Of a stretch of 64,000 bases of DNA, positions 43,796-53,124 are shown piece after piece. A program made the position numbers and the translations under genes. Location: contig CAWGKA010000004.1 of the NCBI GenBank assembly GCA_963823045.1, positions 167,492 to 231,491 on the forward strand, read 5' to 3'. This DNA comes from JADLGL01 sp963823045. GTDB taxonomy: Bacteria > Pseudomonadota > Alphaproteobacteria > Rhizobiales > Kaistiaceae. Under the pieces are notes generated by a model. It searched no databases. It had not been told where the DNA came from and saw only the letters and a list, made by a program, of their open reading frames with translations. Each line of letters opens with the position of its first letter. The first letter of the stretch is position 1.

Positions 43796-44575
43796 GTGGC
43801 GACAGATCCGATCCATCAATTCCAGATTCACCGCATCGTCCCGATCGAGGTCGGTGGCGTAGACCTGTCCTTCACCAATTCCGCCCTGTTCATGGTCCTG
43901 TCGGTGGTAACCGGCTGCGGCCTGCTCCTGTGGGCGACAATGCGGCGCCGCCTGGTGCCTTCGCGCGGCCAGGCCAGCGCGGAAATGCTCTATGAATTCA
44001 TAGCCAGGATGTTGCGGGATTCGGCAGGCGCAGAAGGCATGCGCTTCTTCCCGCTCGTCTTCTCGCTGTTCCTGTTCATTCTCGTCGCCAATCTTTTCGG
44101 CATGTTCCCGTACTTCTTCACGGTGAACAGCCACATCATCGTCACGGCGGCGATGGCGATCGTCGTGTTCGTGCTGGTGCTGACCTACGGCATCTTCAGA
44201 AACGGCGGGCGCTTCTTCAAGCTGTTCGTGCCTTCGGGCTTGCCCGGCGCGCTTTTGCCGATCATCGTGCCGATCGAGGTGCTTTCCTTCCTGTCGCGTC
44301 CTCTCAGCCATTCGATGCGACTGTTCGCCAACATGCTCGCCGGCCACATCACGCTGAAGGTGTTCGGCGGCTTCGTCATCGAACTGGCGGCGAGCGCCAT
44401 CTTCGGCGTCGGCGCCGTGAGCACCGTGATCGGTGTCCTTCTCGCCGGTACCGCGCTCGCGATGACCGTGGCACTCACCGCGCTCGAATTCCTCGTTGCT
44501 GCGCTGCAGGCTTACGTCTTCGCCATGCTGACGGCGATCTATCTCAACGACGCAATTCATCCGGCCGGCCACTAA
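43796..44575 (+). CDS. atpB: ATP synthase Fo subunit a
   Basis: Forms the proton half-channels next to the c-ring. 259 residues with five to six transmembrane helices. The essential arginine lies in LSRPLSHSMRLFANMLAGHITLKVFGGF; the late motif LEFLVAALQAYVFAMLTAIYLNDAIHPAGH is conserved. The start is GTG 43796 with GGGACGGAAA upstream. Confidence 0.97.
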   Translation: MATDPIHQFQIHRIVPIEVGGVDLSFTNSALFMVLSVVTGCGLLLWATMRRRLVPSRGQASAEMLYEFIARMLRDSAGAEGMRFFPLVFSLFLFILVANLFGMFPYFFTVNSHIIVTAAMAIVVFVLVLTYGIFRNGGRFFKLFVPSGLPGALLPIIVPIEVLSFLSRPLSHSMRLFANMLAGHITLKVFGGFVIELAASAIFGVGAVSTVIGVLLAGTALAMTVALTALEFLVAALQAYVFAMLTAIYLNDAIHPAGH

Positions 44576-44614
44576 AGGCCCGCCTTTTTCAACCAAGCCA
44601 AGGAGTTCTCGATC

Positions 44615-44872
44615 ATGGAAATGGAGGTCGCAAACGCGCTCGGCGCTTACATCGCCGACGCCGGTAAGGCGATCGGCGCAGGCGCCGCTTGTATGGGCGT
44701 TGGCGCGGCAGGTGTCGGCCTGGGAGCTCTCTTCGGCCACTACCTCGAAGGCGCTATCCGCAACCCGGCAGCCGCCGATGGCCAGTTCGGCCGCCTGATC
44801 TTCGGCTTCGCCGTGACCGAAGCTCTGGGCATCTTCTCGCTGGTTATCGCGTTCCTGCTGCTGTTCACCTGA
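44615..44872 (+). CDS. atpE: ATP synthase Fo subunit c
   Basis: 85 residues forming a two-helix hairpin: KAIGAGAACMGVGAAGVGLGALFGHYLEGAIRNPAAADGQFGRLIFGFAVTEALGIFSLVIAFLLLF. The proton-carrying glutamate is in VTEALG of helix 2, and the polar loop is RNPAA. No Na+-binding signature is seen, so it should be proton-coupled. Spacing to atpB is 39 bases, with AAGGAG ahead of ATG 44615. Confidence 0.97.
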   Translation: MEMEVANALGAYIADAGKAIGAGAACMGVGAAGVGLGALFGHYLEGAIRNPAAADGQFGRLIFGFAVTEALGIFSLVIAFLLLFT

Positions 44873-44904
44873 GCCGAACGCAGCGGAAAGCCTGAGGAAC
44901 GCCG

Positions 44905-45507
44905 ATGGATTTCGCCATGCCGATCGTCATCGCACAGGCCGAGGCCACACCGGTCCCGGCTGAAGGCGAGTTGGTGGAGACGGTGGGGGTCGACGAGCAA
45001 CACGCGGAGACCGGATTTCCGCCGTTCGAATCGACCTACTTCCTGTCTCAGCTGCTCTGGCTGGCGATCAGCTTTGTCGTTCTCTATCTGCTGCTGGCGC
45101 GGGTCATCCTGCCCCGCATCGGCGGCATTCTGGAGGACCGGCGGGATCGCATTGCCCGCGATCTCGATCAGGCCGAGCGGTTGAAGCAGCAATCGGACGA
45201 CGCGCTGGCCGCCTATGAGCGTGCTCTCGCGGAGGCGCGCTCGGGCGCCTACGCCATCGCTGCGGAGGCACGCGACGCGTCCAAGGCGGAGGCCGACGCC
45301 CGTCAGGCGGAGATCGAGGCCCAGCTCGACGCCAAGCTGGCAGAAGCCTCGACGCGCATTGCCGACATCAAGGGCAAGGCGCTCGCCGATGTCACCGACA
45401 TCGCAACCGAGGCCGCCGAGGCGGTGGTTCAGCAGCTGATCGGCGTCAAGCCCACCGCTGCCGAGCTCAAGCAGGCAGTCCAGGCGGCGGAGGGTAACAA
45501 TGCTTGA
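44905..45507 (+). CDS. atpG: ATP synthase Fo subunit b'
   Basis: 200 residues. An N-terminal extension of about 35 residues (AQAEATPVPAEGELVETVGVDEQHAETGFPPFE) precedes one transmembrane helix (FLSQLLWLAISFVVLYLLLARVILPRIGGILEDRRDRI), then a long Ala/Glu/Arg helix dimerising with subunit b. Alphaproteobacteria and photosynthetic bacteria have b and b' as separate genes. It overlaps the next gene by eight bases. Confidence 0.93.
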   Translation: MDFAMPIVIAQAEATPVPAEGELVETVGVDEQHAETGFPPFESTYFLSQLLWLAISFVVLYLLLARVILPRIGGILEDRRDRIARDLDQAERLKQQSDDALAAYERALAEARSGAYAIAAEARDASKAEADARQAEIEAQLDAKLAEASTRIADIKGKALADVTDIATEAAEAVVQQLIGVKPTAAELKQAVQAAEGNNA

Positions 45508-45985
45508 AGATCCGGCATTCTGGGTACTCGTCGCCCTTCTCATCTTCTTTGCCATCGTCATCTACATCAGAGCGCCGCGCCTGGTGACGGGCGCGCTTGA
45601 TCGCCGTGCCGAGGCGATCAGCAGCGAACTGGACGAGGCGCGGAAGCTGCGTGAAGAGGCGCAGGCGCTCCTGGCCGAGTATCAGCGCAAGGCGCGCGAG
45701 GCCGAGCAGGAGGCCGAAGAGATCATCGAGCAGGCCCGCCGCGAGGCCGCCGCCTACGCCAAGGAAGCGCAGCAGCGCAGCGATGAAATCGTCGAACGCC
45801 GCACCAGGCTGGCGGAACAGAAGATCACGCAGGCCGAGTCTGTCGCCCTCCAGGAGGTCCGCTCGCTCTCAGCCGATCTGGCGATCACCGCGGCCGAGCG
45901 CGTGCTCTCCGCCAAGGTGAAGGGCGCCGAAGCGGAGAAGCTGGTGTCCGAGGCGATCAACGAGGCCAAGGCCCGCCTGCACTAG
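45500..45985 (+). CDS. atpF: ATP synthase Fo subunit b
   Basis: 161 residues: N-terminal membrane anchor (DPAFWVLVALLIFFAIVIYIRAPRLV) and a long amphipathic helix rich in Ala, Glu and Arg that forms the peripheral stalk (LLAEYQRKAREAEQEAEEIIEQARREAAAYAKEAQQRSDEIVERR). It overlaps the b' gene by eight bases, implying coupled translation of the two stalk partners. The F1 genes are not in this window. The stop shares CTAG with convergent rnhB. Confidence 0.95.
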   Translation: MLEDPAFWVLVALLIFFAIVIYIRAPRLVTGALDRRAEAISSELDEARKLREEAQALLAEYQRKAREAEQEAEEIIEQARREAAAYAKEAQQRSDEIVERRTRLAEQKITQAESVALQEVRSLSADLAITAAERVLSAKVKGAEAEKLVSEAINEAKARLH

Positions 45986-46698
45986 CCGGACGTTTCTTCC
46001 TCGAAGAACAAAGATCGCGGCTCGGGTATCGGCTCAAGCCGTTGCTTTATCGGCGCGAAGCTCCGCCTGTGATGCGGGCATGGGCCATGCGTCTCGAGCG
46101 CGGCGAAATGCTCCGGCGTCGAATATCCCTTGTGCGATTCGAAGCCATAGCCTGGGAACGCCGCGGCGACACGGGCCATCAGGCGGTCCCGCGTCACCTT
46201 GGCGATGATCGAGGCTGCCGCGATCGACACCGAGCGGCCGTCCCCGCCAACGAGCGCCTCTGCCGGGCAGGGGAGGCCGCGCGGCAGCATATTGCCGTCG
46301 ACGAGCACATGATCCGGCTGCTTGGGCAGCGCCCGCACCGCCTTGACCATGCCCCAAAGCGAAGCCTGGAGGATATTCATGTCGTCGATCCGCGCCCGGC
46401 TGGCGACGGCAATCCCGACCAGTCCGCTCGCCAGGATCTTGTCGTAAAGGCGGACACGCTCTTCCAGCGTGAGCTGTTTTGAATCGTTGAGGCCTTGCGG
46501 GAACCGCCGGCCTTCGAACATCACCGCCGCCACAACGACCGGTCCGGCGAGCGGTCCGCGCCCTGCTTCATCGACGCCGGCAATCCACGTTGCACCACGC
46601 TTGCGCGCCCGCCGTTCGAAGAAGTCGGTCGGAAGGGCCGGCTCGTCGAGCGGCAGGAGCGTTTCAGCGCTGGCGGATCTGCGGGCCATCGCGGCCAT
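45982..46698 (-). CDS. rnhB: Ribonuclease HII
   Basis: Removes ribonucleotides misincorporated in DNA. 238 residues. The catalytic acidic residues are in WIAGVDEAGRGPLAGPVVVAAV (DE pair), DHVLVDGNMLP (Asp) and SIIAKVTRDRLMARV (Asp), with GYGFESHKGYSTPEHFAALETHGPCPHHRRSFAPI at the end. An N-terminal stretch of about 35 residues precedes the fold. ATG 46698 and 46689 are both possible starts. 36 bases after the radical SAM gene. Confidence 0.95.
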   Translation of the reverse strand: MAAMARRSASAETLLPLDEPALPTDFFERRARKRGATWIAGVDEAGRGPLAGPVVVAAVMFEGRRFPQGLNDSKQLTLEERVRLYDKILASGLVGIAVASRARIDDMNILQASLWGMVKAVRALPKQPDHVLVDGNMLPRGLPCPAEALVGGDGRSVSIAAASIIAKVTRDRLMARVAAAFPGYGFESHKGYSTPEHFAALETHGPCPHHRRSFAPIKQRLEPIPEPRSLFFEEETSG

Positions 46699-46734
46699 GC
46701 TTGCCGCCCTTGCACACGCGGATCAAGCGCCGTT

Positions 46735-47868
46735 TCACAGAAGCGTCAGTTGTGCACTCACGCCCGGCGGTCGGAACAGGTCGGTCCGCAATTTCATGCG
46801 GGCTGTGTTAAGTCCAAGCCGGGTACAGGCGATCTCGAAGCGACGTCCGATCTGCCAGGCATAGGGCCCGACACCGCTCATCCGCTGGCCCCAGGAGGAA
46901 TCATAATCCTTGCCCTGTCGCACCGAGCGGACAAGCGAGATCACCTTCGCATAGCGATCCGGATAGTGGCTCTTGAGGAATTCCTTGAAGAGGTCTGCCA
47001 CCTCCTGCGTCAGCCGCAGAATGACATAGCCGGCTTCGCGCACGCCCTGCGCTTTCGCCGCATCGAGCACGCGCTCCATCTCCGGCTCGTTGAGGCCAGG
47101 GATCACTGGGGCGAACATGACGCTGGTCGGCACCCCGGCGCCGGACAAACGCCGCAACGCTTCCAGCCGTTTTGCCGGCGTCGACGCGCGCGGCTCCATC
47201 GCCCGCGCGAGCTTGCGGTCGAGCGTCGTCACCGACAGGCCGACCTTGGCGAGGCCCCGCTCGGCCATCGGCGCCAGGATGTCGAGGTCGCGCGTGACCA
47301 GTGCGTTCTTGGTCAGGATCGCCACCGGATGGTTCGCCTCCGACAGAACAGTCAGAATCTCACGCATGATGCGGTAGCGCTTTTCGATCGGCTGATATGG
47401 GTCGGTGTTGGTGCCGATCGCGATCACATCAGGCTTGTAGCCGGGCCGCGCCAGCTCTCGTTCGAGAAGCCGGGCAGCGTTTGGCTTGGCGAACAGCTTG
47501 GTCTCGAAATCGAGACCCGGCGACAGACCCATGAAAGCGTGTGTTGGCCGCGCGAAGCAGTAGGCGCAGCCATGTTCGCAGCCGCGATAGGGATTGATCG
47601 ACTGGTTGAAGCCGATGTCGGGCGAATCATTCCGCGTGATGATCCGGCGCGGACGCTCTTCCTGAACCTCGGTCTTCAGCGGCGGCAGCTCTTCGAGCGA
47701 GTCCCAGCCATCGTCGAGGCCGACCCGTTCGACCGGTTCGTAGCGGCCGGACCGGTTGGTCTCCGACCCGCGCCCGCGTCTCCGTTCGGGGACGATGGGG
47801 GCTGGGTCGATCGCCGGCGCGGACGCCGGGCGCGGGTCGGGTTCGAATCGGTGTTGGGCGAGGGCCAT
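46735..47868 (-). CDS. PA0069-family radical SAM protein (Rv2578c/spore photoproduct lyase-like)
   Basis: 377 residues. The SAM [4Fe-4S] motif is NPYRGCEHGCAYCFARPTH (CxxxCxxC). Downstream motifs are GTNTDPYQPIEKRYRIMREIL, ILTKNALVTRDLDIL and VGLSVTTLDRKLARAMEPRASTPAKRLEALRRLSGAGVPTSVMFAPVIPGLNEPEM. The family resembles spore photoproduct lyase in fold, but its substrate is unknown. An N-terminal Pro/Arg-rich segment of about 75 residues precedes the core. Confidence 0.9.
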   Translation of the reverse strand: MALAQHRFEPDPRPASAPAIDPAPIVPERRRGRGSETNRSGRYEPVERVGLDDGWDSLEELPPLKTEVQEERPRRIITRNDSPDIGFNQSINPYRGCEHGCAYCFARPTHAFMGLSPGLDFETKLFAKPNAARLLERELARPGYKPDVIAIGTNTDPYQPIEKRYRIMREILTVLSEANHPVAILTKNALVTRDLDILAPMAERGLAKVGLSVTTLDRKLARAMEPRASTPAKRLEALRRLSGAGVPTSVMFAPVIPGLNEPEMERVLDAAKAQGVREAGYVILRLTQEVADLFKEFLKSHYPDRYAKVISLVRSVRQGKDYDSSWGQRMSGVGPYAWQIGRRFEIACTRLGLNTARMKLRTDLFRPPGVSAQLTLL

Positions 47869-47915
47869 GCGACAAAGCTAGGTCCGCAGCGAGAACAAAG
47901 CAAGAACAAATGGCG

Positions 47916-48794
47916 CTAGGCCGATCCGCCGGTGGTCGCGGCTTTCACCCACCAATTCGGCCGCGCTTGCCCGATGAGGTCCGCCGCGCGCGCCGCGGCT
48001 TCATGCGTTGGGTAGATGCCGAAGCAGCAGGAACCCGATCCGCTCATGCGGGCGATCAGGCAGCTTTCGGTTTCGCCAATCAGACCGATTGCGTCGCCGA
48101 CAACAGGCGCTTCGGCTTCGGCCGGCGCCTGTAGGCCGTTGCGCGTCTGCGCCAGCCAGCCGGCAACGGAGGACGCGTCGGCAAAGGCCGACGGCAGCGG
48201 CGTGAGGGGCGGGTCGGACGGCGCTGCAAGACGGGCGAAGACGGACGCCGTGCTGACGCTGACGCTCGGAAAGACGAGGACCATCGGCAGCGGCGGTAGT
48301 CCGTCGATCTCCGTCAGACTTTCGCCCCGACCGGCGGCTCGGGCGGGGCGCGAGGAGAGGCACATCGGCACGTCGGCGCCGAGTTCGAGGGCGAGCGCCT
48401 GAAGCCGCTCCGGCGCAAGGCTGAGCTGCCAGGTGCGGTCGAGGAGACGAAGCGTTGCCGCTGCGTCCGCCGAGCCGCCGCCGATCCCTGCACCGACCGG
48501 GAGGTTCTTCGTCAAACGCAGCGCGACGTCCGGTAGCCGGCCGGCCTCACGCGCGATCGCAATCGCAGCGCGGGCTACGAGATTGTCCTCTGCCGAAAGC
48601 GCGGACGCGAAAGGTCCATCGATGACGAGCGGTGGTCCCTCCGCGGCGGCGGCAACACGGTCGCCGACATTGGCGAATACAACGAGGCTGTCGATGTCGT
48701 GATAGCCGTCGGCGCGGCGGCCGAGAATGTGCAGCGCCAGATTGATTTTCGCCGGCGCAATCTCGCTGGAGGAAGCGTCGGTGCCCGCGCCCAA
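47916..48794 (-). CDS. ispE: 4-diphosphocytidyl-2-C-methyl-D-erythritol kinase
   Basis: ATP-dependent phosphorylation in the MEP pathway, GHMP kinase superfamily. 292 residues. Motifs: APAKINLALHILGRRADGYHDIDSLVVFA, the ATP loop LTKNLPVGAGIGGGSADAAATLRLL, and the C-terminal ARMSGSGSCCFGIYPTHEAA. The start is TTG 48794, eight bases after the TPR gene stop. Confidence 0.95.
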   Translation of the reverse strand: MGAGTDASSSEIAPAKINLALHILGRRADGYHDIDSLVVFANVGDRVAAAAEGPPLVIDGPFASALSAEDNLVARAAIAIAREAGRLPDVALRLTKNLPVGAGIGGGSADAAATLRLLDRTWQLSLAPERLQALALELGADVPMCLSSRPARAAGRGESLTEIDGLPPLPMVLVFPSVSVSTASVFARLAAPSDPPLTPLPSAFADASSVAGWLAQTRNGLQAPAEAEAPVVGDAIGLIGETESCLIARMSGSGSCCFGIYPTHEAAARAADLIGQARPNWWVKAATTGGSA

Positions 48795-48802
48795 GGCCCG
48801 CG

Positions 48803-50510
48803 CTACTGGATGTTCATCAGGCCCGGCGCCGCCCCTTCGTCGAGCGCAGGCAGGCCATTGTCGATCTTGTCCGTCAGGCGCTGGATGACGTCGTCATCAA
48901 TCGCAAAGACGAGCGCGTGGTTCCACTGGTAGATGCCTTCCAGCTCGCGGCCGGCGCGCCATAGGGCGTCACCAAGGTGCTCGAGAACTTCGGGATGGGT
49001 CGGGCTGGCCTCGGCGGCCTGCTCCAAGGCGTCGATCGCCTGCTGATATTGGCCGAGCTTGAAATAAGCCCAGCCGAGGCTGTCGATGATGTAGGCCGAA
49101 TCCGGCCGCTGCTGCAGCGCGCGCTGGATCATGTCGAGGCCTTCGAGCAGGTTCTCGCCGCGGTCGACCCAGATATAGCCAAGGTAGTTCAGCACCTCCG
49201 GCTGATCGGGCGACAAGGCGAGGGCGCGCTGGAAATCAGCTTCCGCCTCCGGCCACTGCCCGAGCCGTTCGAAGGTCGTGCCGCGCTGATAGAACAGGCG
49301 CCAATCGTCGGCGATGATCGTCGGCAGGACGTGCAGCGTCGTCGTCAGTAGCGTGTTGGCGTCCTGCCAGCGCGCCAGATTGCGGTAGATGCCGGCAAGC
49401 GCATTGACGACATTGACGTTTGTCGGATTCCGCCGCCGCCAGGGGCTCAAGGCGGGCGGCCGCCCGCTCATGCAGACCGTTGGCGTCGTCGCTGGCCGAA
49501 GCCCCAATCGCGGCCAAGGTGAAGAACGGCGAATCGCCCGGAACGCTGTCGAACACCCGAGCGGCCTCGTCGTGCCGGCTCTGGGACTGAAGCACCTGCC
49601 CAAGAAGGACAGACGACAGGTCGCTTGCCGGGCCGATATAGCGGGCGAGCTGGAGGTAGTTGACCGCGATGTCGAAATCGTTGCTCGAAACCAGCGACGA
49701 ACCGAGGCCATAAAAGACTTCGGCCGCGCCCTCTTCGGCGTTGCTGACCAGGGGACCGATCTCCGCGCCGTTGCGGATATCGTCGAGCAAGGCGGTCAGC
49801 GACGGATGGTTGGGCACCGACTGCAGGAAGTCCTCGATCACCGACATAGCCTGTTCGGTTTGGCCGTTGCGGGCCAGCAGGCGGGCATAGGCTTCGGTCA
49901 GACGCTGCGAACTGTTCGGCTGATAGACCGCGCTGACGAGGCTCAGCGCTTCCTCACTGCGGCCCGCCATGTCGTCAATCAGGGCCGCGTGGAAGGTCTG
50001 GAGCAGGTCGGAGGAGTCCATGCCTTCGAGCGTGGCCAGCGCGCCGTCGATGTCGCCTTCGCCCGCCTGAACCCAGGCGCGGAGGAGACCGACGGTCGCA
50101 TCGGACAAGGAATCGCCGGCAATGGCGTCGAGATGCTGCGCGGCGTCGTCGAACCTGCCGTTTCTGATCGCGTCGGCAGCGAGCGCCATCCGGGCCGGTT
50201 CATTGCCCGGCTGGGCCGAGATTGCCGATCGCGCCAGCGGCAGGGCTCGGTCGACTTCGCCCGCTTCGATCCACAAATTGATGATGGTTGTGGCGAGGCC
50301 GGGATTACCCGGACTGCGGTCATAGACAATGCGGTAATAGGCGGCTGCGGTGCCGGGGTCCGAGCGGAAAAGGGCCGCTCGCGCCGCCAGATAGGCACCA
50401 ACCGTGCTGACCAGGCCGGGCTGCGCAAGCGCCGCATTGGGGGCAGCCACGAGCAACGAACCCATTGCTCCAGCAGCTAGAATTGAGACGAAACGGGACC
50501 TGATGCGCAT
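48803..50510 (-). CDS. Secreted tetratricopeptide repeat protein, frameshifted as sequenced
   Basis: After correction 568 residues: signal peptide (MRIRSRFVSILAAGAMGSLLVAAPNAALA), then arrays of 34-residue TPR helices. Examples are QPEVLNYLGYIWVDRGENLLEGLDMIQRALQQRP and SAYIIDSLGWAYFKLGQYQQAIDALEQAAEASP. The N-terminal frame runs to LHERAAARLEPLAAA and then goes out of phase; the repeat pattern resumes one frame over at NPTNVNVVNALAGIYRNLARWQDAN. One extra base near 49430-49431, beside a GATTC, explains it. The role is unknown; it may be a periplasmic scaffold. Start ATG 50510 precedes the signal peptide; the frame is open to 50717. Confidence 0.85.
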
Positions 50511-50580
50511 CGGCTTTCGCAGAACTGGGGCTTGGGCGGTCGGAGGATGGCGATTTTGCTTGGGCGTCGCAACTGCCGTT

Positions 50581-51597
50581 TCAGTGAGCACGCTCGATAC
50601 AGAAATCGACAACCTCGAGAAGGGCGGACTTGAACGGCGATGAAGGCAGGGGAGCCAGCGCGTCCCTTGCCACCGCGCCGAAATGGCGGGCCCGGTCGAT
50701 CGTGTCGTCAAGCGCACGGTGGCGCTTCATCAAGGCAATGGCGTGGGCAAGGTCGCCGTCGCCGATGTCCGTCTGCTCAACCACCCGGTGCCAGAAATCG
50801 CGGTCGGCGTCGGAGCCGCGCCGATAGGCGAGAACGACCGGAAGCGTGATCTTGCCTTCGCGGAAGTCATCGCCGATCGCCTTGCCGAGATCGCTGGAAT
50901 TGCCGCCATAGTCGAGCACGTCGTCGACGAGCTGGAACACCAGACCAAGATTGGCGCCATAGGAGCGGAACGCGGCGCGCTCGGCCTGAGGCCGCGCTGC
51001 CAGCACCGGCCCGACTTCGGCCGATGCCGCGAACAGCGAGGCCGTCTTCGCCGAGACGATGGAGAGATACTCGTCCTCCGTCGTCGCCAGCCGCTTGGCG
51101 GCTGCAAGCTGATGCACTTCGCCTTCTGCGATGACGGCCGCCGCGTTGGAAAGGATCGACAGCGCTTCCAGCGATCCCACCTCGACCATCATCTTGAATG
51201 CCTGGCCGAGAAGGAAATCGCCGACGAGGACGCTGGCAGAATTGCCCCACACCATGCGCGCGGCGAGCTTGCCGCGGCGAAGGTCGCTGTCGTCGACGAC
51301 GTCGTCATGGAGGAGCGTCGCTGTGTGCATGAATTCGACGCCGGCCGCGAGCTTCACATGGCCGGAGCCGGCATAGCCGCACATTCGCGCCGCGGCGAGC
51401 GTCAGCATCGGCCGGAGGCGCTTGCCGCCGGAGGAGATGAGGTGATTGGCGACCTCGGGGATCATCTCGACGTCCGATCCGGCGCGGTCGATGATCAGCT
51501 GGTTGACCTGCGCCAGATCGTCTTTGACGAGGGCGGAAAGCGGTTCGATCCCCGACCGCGGCCGCTTGTCTTCGCCAAGCGCAACAACAACACCCAA
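50581..51597 (-). CDS. ispB: Polyprenyl diphosphate synthase (octaprenyl/decaprenyl type)
   Basis: Makes the long isoprenoid side chain of ubiquinone from IPP. 338 residues. The two aspartate-rich motifs are LLHDDVVDDSDLRRG and FQLVDDVLDYGGNSSDLGK, with GGKRLRPMLTLAAARMCGY and EGEVHQL. The chain length is not deducible, although ubiquinone-10 is usual in the class. The start is TTG 51597, with GGGAGG about ten bases upstream. Confidence 0.93.
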   Translation of the reverse strand: MGVVVALGEDKRPRSGIEPLSALVKDDLAQVNQLIIDRAGSDVEMIPEVANHLISSGGKRLRPMLTLAAARMCGYAGSGHVKLAAGVEFMHTATLLHDDVVDDSDLRRGKLAARMVWGNSASVLVGDFLLGQAFKMMVEVGSLEALSILSNAAAVIAEGEVHQLAAAKRLATTEDEYLSIVSAKTASLFAASAEVGPVLAARPQAERAAFRSYGANLGLVFQLVDDVLDYGGNSSDLGKAIGDDFREGKITLPVVLAYRRGSDADRDFWHRVVEQTDIGDGDLAHAIALMKRHRALDDTIDRARHFGAVARDALAPLPSSPFKSALLEVVDFCIERAH

Positions 51598-51732
51598 AAG
51601 GAATTCCTCCCGAAAAGTGGCGAGACAATAGGCAACCGGCCTCGCCGCAACAAGCCACCCGGGGAAGCAAGATTGTTTGACTGGGCCGGAACCCCTACCT
51701 TCCGCCGTTCAACGAGAGGAAATGCCGCGCCG

Positions 51733-51966
51733 ATGGAAGAGCTGATGAGGACGAACGATCCTGTGCTGCTGTCCTTTGCCCAGGCGCTGCTGAAAGACGC
51801 CGGCATTCACAGCCACATCTTCGATCAGAATATGAGCGTCCTCGAGGGGTCGATCGGCGTTCTCGCCCGGCGCCTCCTCGTCGGCGAAGCGGATGCGCAG
51901 CGGGCGCGCCAGGTTCTGGAGGAGGCCGGCATCGCTGACGAATTGCGACGCCCGAAATCCAAGTGA
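51733..51966 (+). CDS. DUF2007 domain protein
   Basis: 77 residues: EELMRTNDPVLLSFAQALLKDAGIHSHIFDQNMSVLEGSIGVLARRLLVGEADAQRARQVLEEAG, a small alpha/beta domain typical of DUF2007 (putative signal-transducing, PII-like fold). Function unknown. The ATG at 51733 is chosen where homology begins; the frame is open to 50683, antisense to ispB. The stop overlaps the GTG start of the methyltransferase gene (GTGA), so the two are coupled. Confidence 0.88.
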   Translation: MEELMRTNDPVLLSFAQALLKDAGIHSHIFDQNMSVLEGSIGVLARRLLVGEADAQRARQVLEEAGIADELRRPKSK

Positions 51967-52794
51967 ACCACCCGCATCAGAGCGGCGCGACCACAACCGA
52001 CGCCTTTCTCGGGGGGCGGGTCGAGGCGGTACAGCCGGCGTCCGGTCATCACCGCTCGGGTCTCGAAGCCGTGCTCCTTGGCGCCGCGCTGCCGCCGGAA
52101 ACCGCCGGTACCATCGTCGATCTCGGCGCCGGCGCCGGTATCGCCGGCTTCTGCGCGGCGAAACGCTGCGAGGCGGCCGAAGTGATCCTCGCCGAGCGCG
52201 AGCTGGTGCTGGCGGATTGCGCGCGCCAAGCGCTCGCCTTACCGGCCAACCGTGCCTTTGCCGGCCGCGTGCGCGTCACCGAAATCGACATCACCGCGCC
52301 GGAGGCCGAGCGTCTTGCCGCCGGCCTGCCACGCGAAGGCGCGTCGGCGGTGCTCACCAACCCGCCCTTTCATGCCGGCGACAGCGTCAGTGCCTCGCCC
52401 TCCGAAGGACGCGCCGCCGCACATATCCTCGTCACCGGCCTCGATGCCTGGTTCCGCGCCGCCGCTTGGCTGCTGGCGCCGGGCGGAACGGTGGTCGCCA
52501 TCGTCAAGGCGTCGGCGCTGCCCGATCTTCTCGCCGGCCTGTCCGGCCGCTTCGGGGCGGCGCACGCTCCTTCCGCTGCATCCGCGTCCTGGCGCTCCGG
52601 CCGAGCTCCTGCTCGCCCGCGCCATCAAGGGCCGCAAGGCGAGCCCGATCGTGCTCCCTGGTCTCGTTCTGCATGAAGCCGAGGGCAACGGCTTTGCGCC
52701 ACCGCTTGAAGCGATCCTTCGCCATGGCGCCGGGCTCGCCGACATACACCCGCCTTGGCACGATGCCGCTGGGTCCCCATCTCAACGGCAATGA
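51963..52794 (+). CDS. TrmN6-like tRNA1(Val) adenine-N6 methyltransferase, frameshifted as sequenced
   Basis: 276 residues after correction. The SAM motif is GTIVDLGAGAGIAGFCAAKR and the N6-adenine motif is NPPF in ASAVLTNPPFHAGDSV, as in YfiC/TrmN6. The first frame goes out of phase after LSGRFG and ends at 52676 as an artefact. The homologous end LLPLHPRPGAPAELLLARAIKGRKASPIVLPGLVLHEAEGNGFAPPLEAILRHG continues one frame over to 52794. Removing one G of the GGGG at 52554-52557 restores one frame. GTG 51963 overlaps the DUF2007 stop. Confidence 0.87.
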
Positions 52795-52868
52795 CCGCAC
52801 CTTGAGGAGCTCGGCCTCCGGTGCGAAGATCGCGTCGTCGCCATAGGGCGGCAGGGGGAGCGTCCGCA

Positions 52869-53066
52869 ATGAGCCAGTTTGTCGTTCTCGCGATCGTCGC
52901 GGTGATTACCTTGGTGCTGTGGAAGCGCTTCGTGCCGCCGCCCCGGCCGAGGGACGACGAGGCGCCGATGCGCCGCGAAGCCAAGACGCTGGAGCGCGAT
53001 CCCAACACCGGCATCTACCGGCCGTCGGAGCACGATCGGCAACCACGCGGCGACCGCGGCGCTTGA
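52869..53066 (+). CDS. Small single-span membrane protein upstream of glyQ
   Basis: 65 residues: SQFVVLAIVAVITLVLWKRFVPPPRPRDDEAPMRREAKTLERDPNTGIYRPSEHDRQ. One N-terminal transmembrane helix (residues 2-18), then a Pro-rich, charged cytoplasmic tail. AGGGGGAG lies eight to ten bases before ATG 52869. I do not recognise a named family, but short proteins of this shape precede glyQ in several Rhizobiales. It lies 75 bases after trmN6. Confidence 0.7.
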   Translation: MSQFVVLAIVAVITLVLWKRFVPPPRPRDDEAPMRREAKTLERDPNTGIYRPSEHDRQPRGDRGA

Positions 53067-53124
53067 CCTAGGCCGGCCCGGCAGCTAGCTCGCCGTGGAC
53101 TTCACGCCAAAGCCGGGCCTTCTC

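Noticed and set aside
43160..44740. 526-codon open frame antisense to atpI-atpB
   Set aside because: The opposite strand carries highly conserved ATP synthase genes; the antisense translation is His/Asp/Glu-rich without domains, as expected of complementary codon bias.
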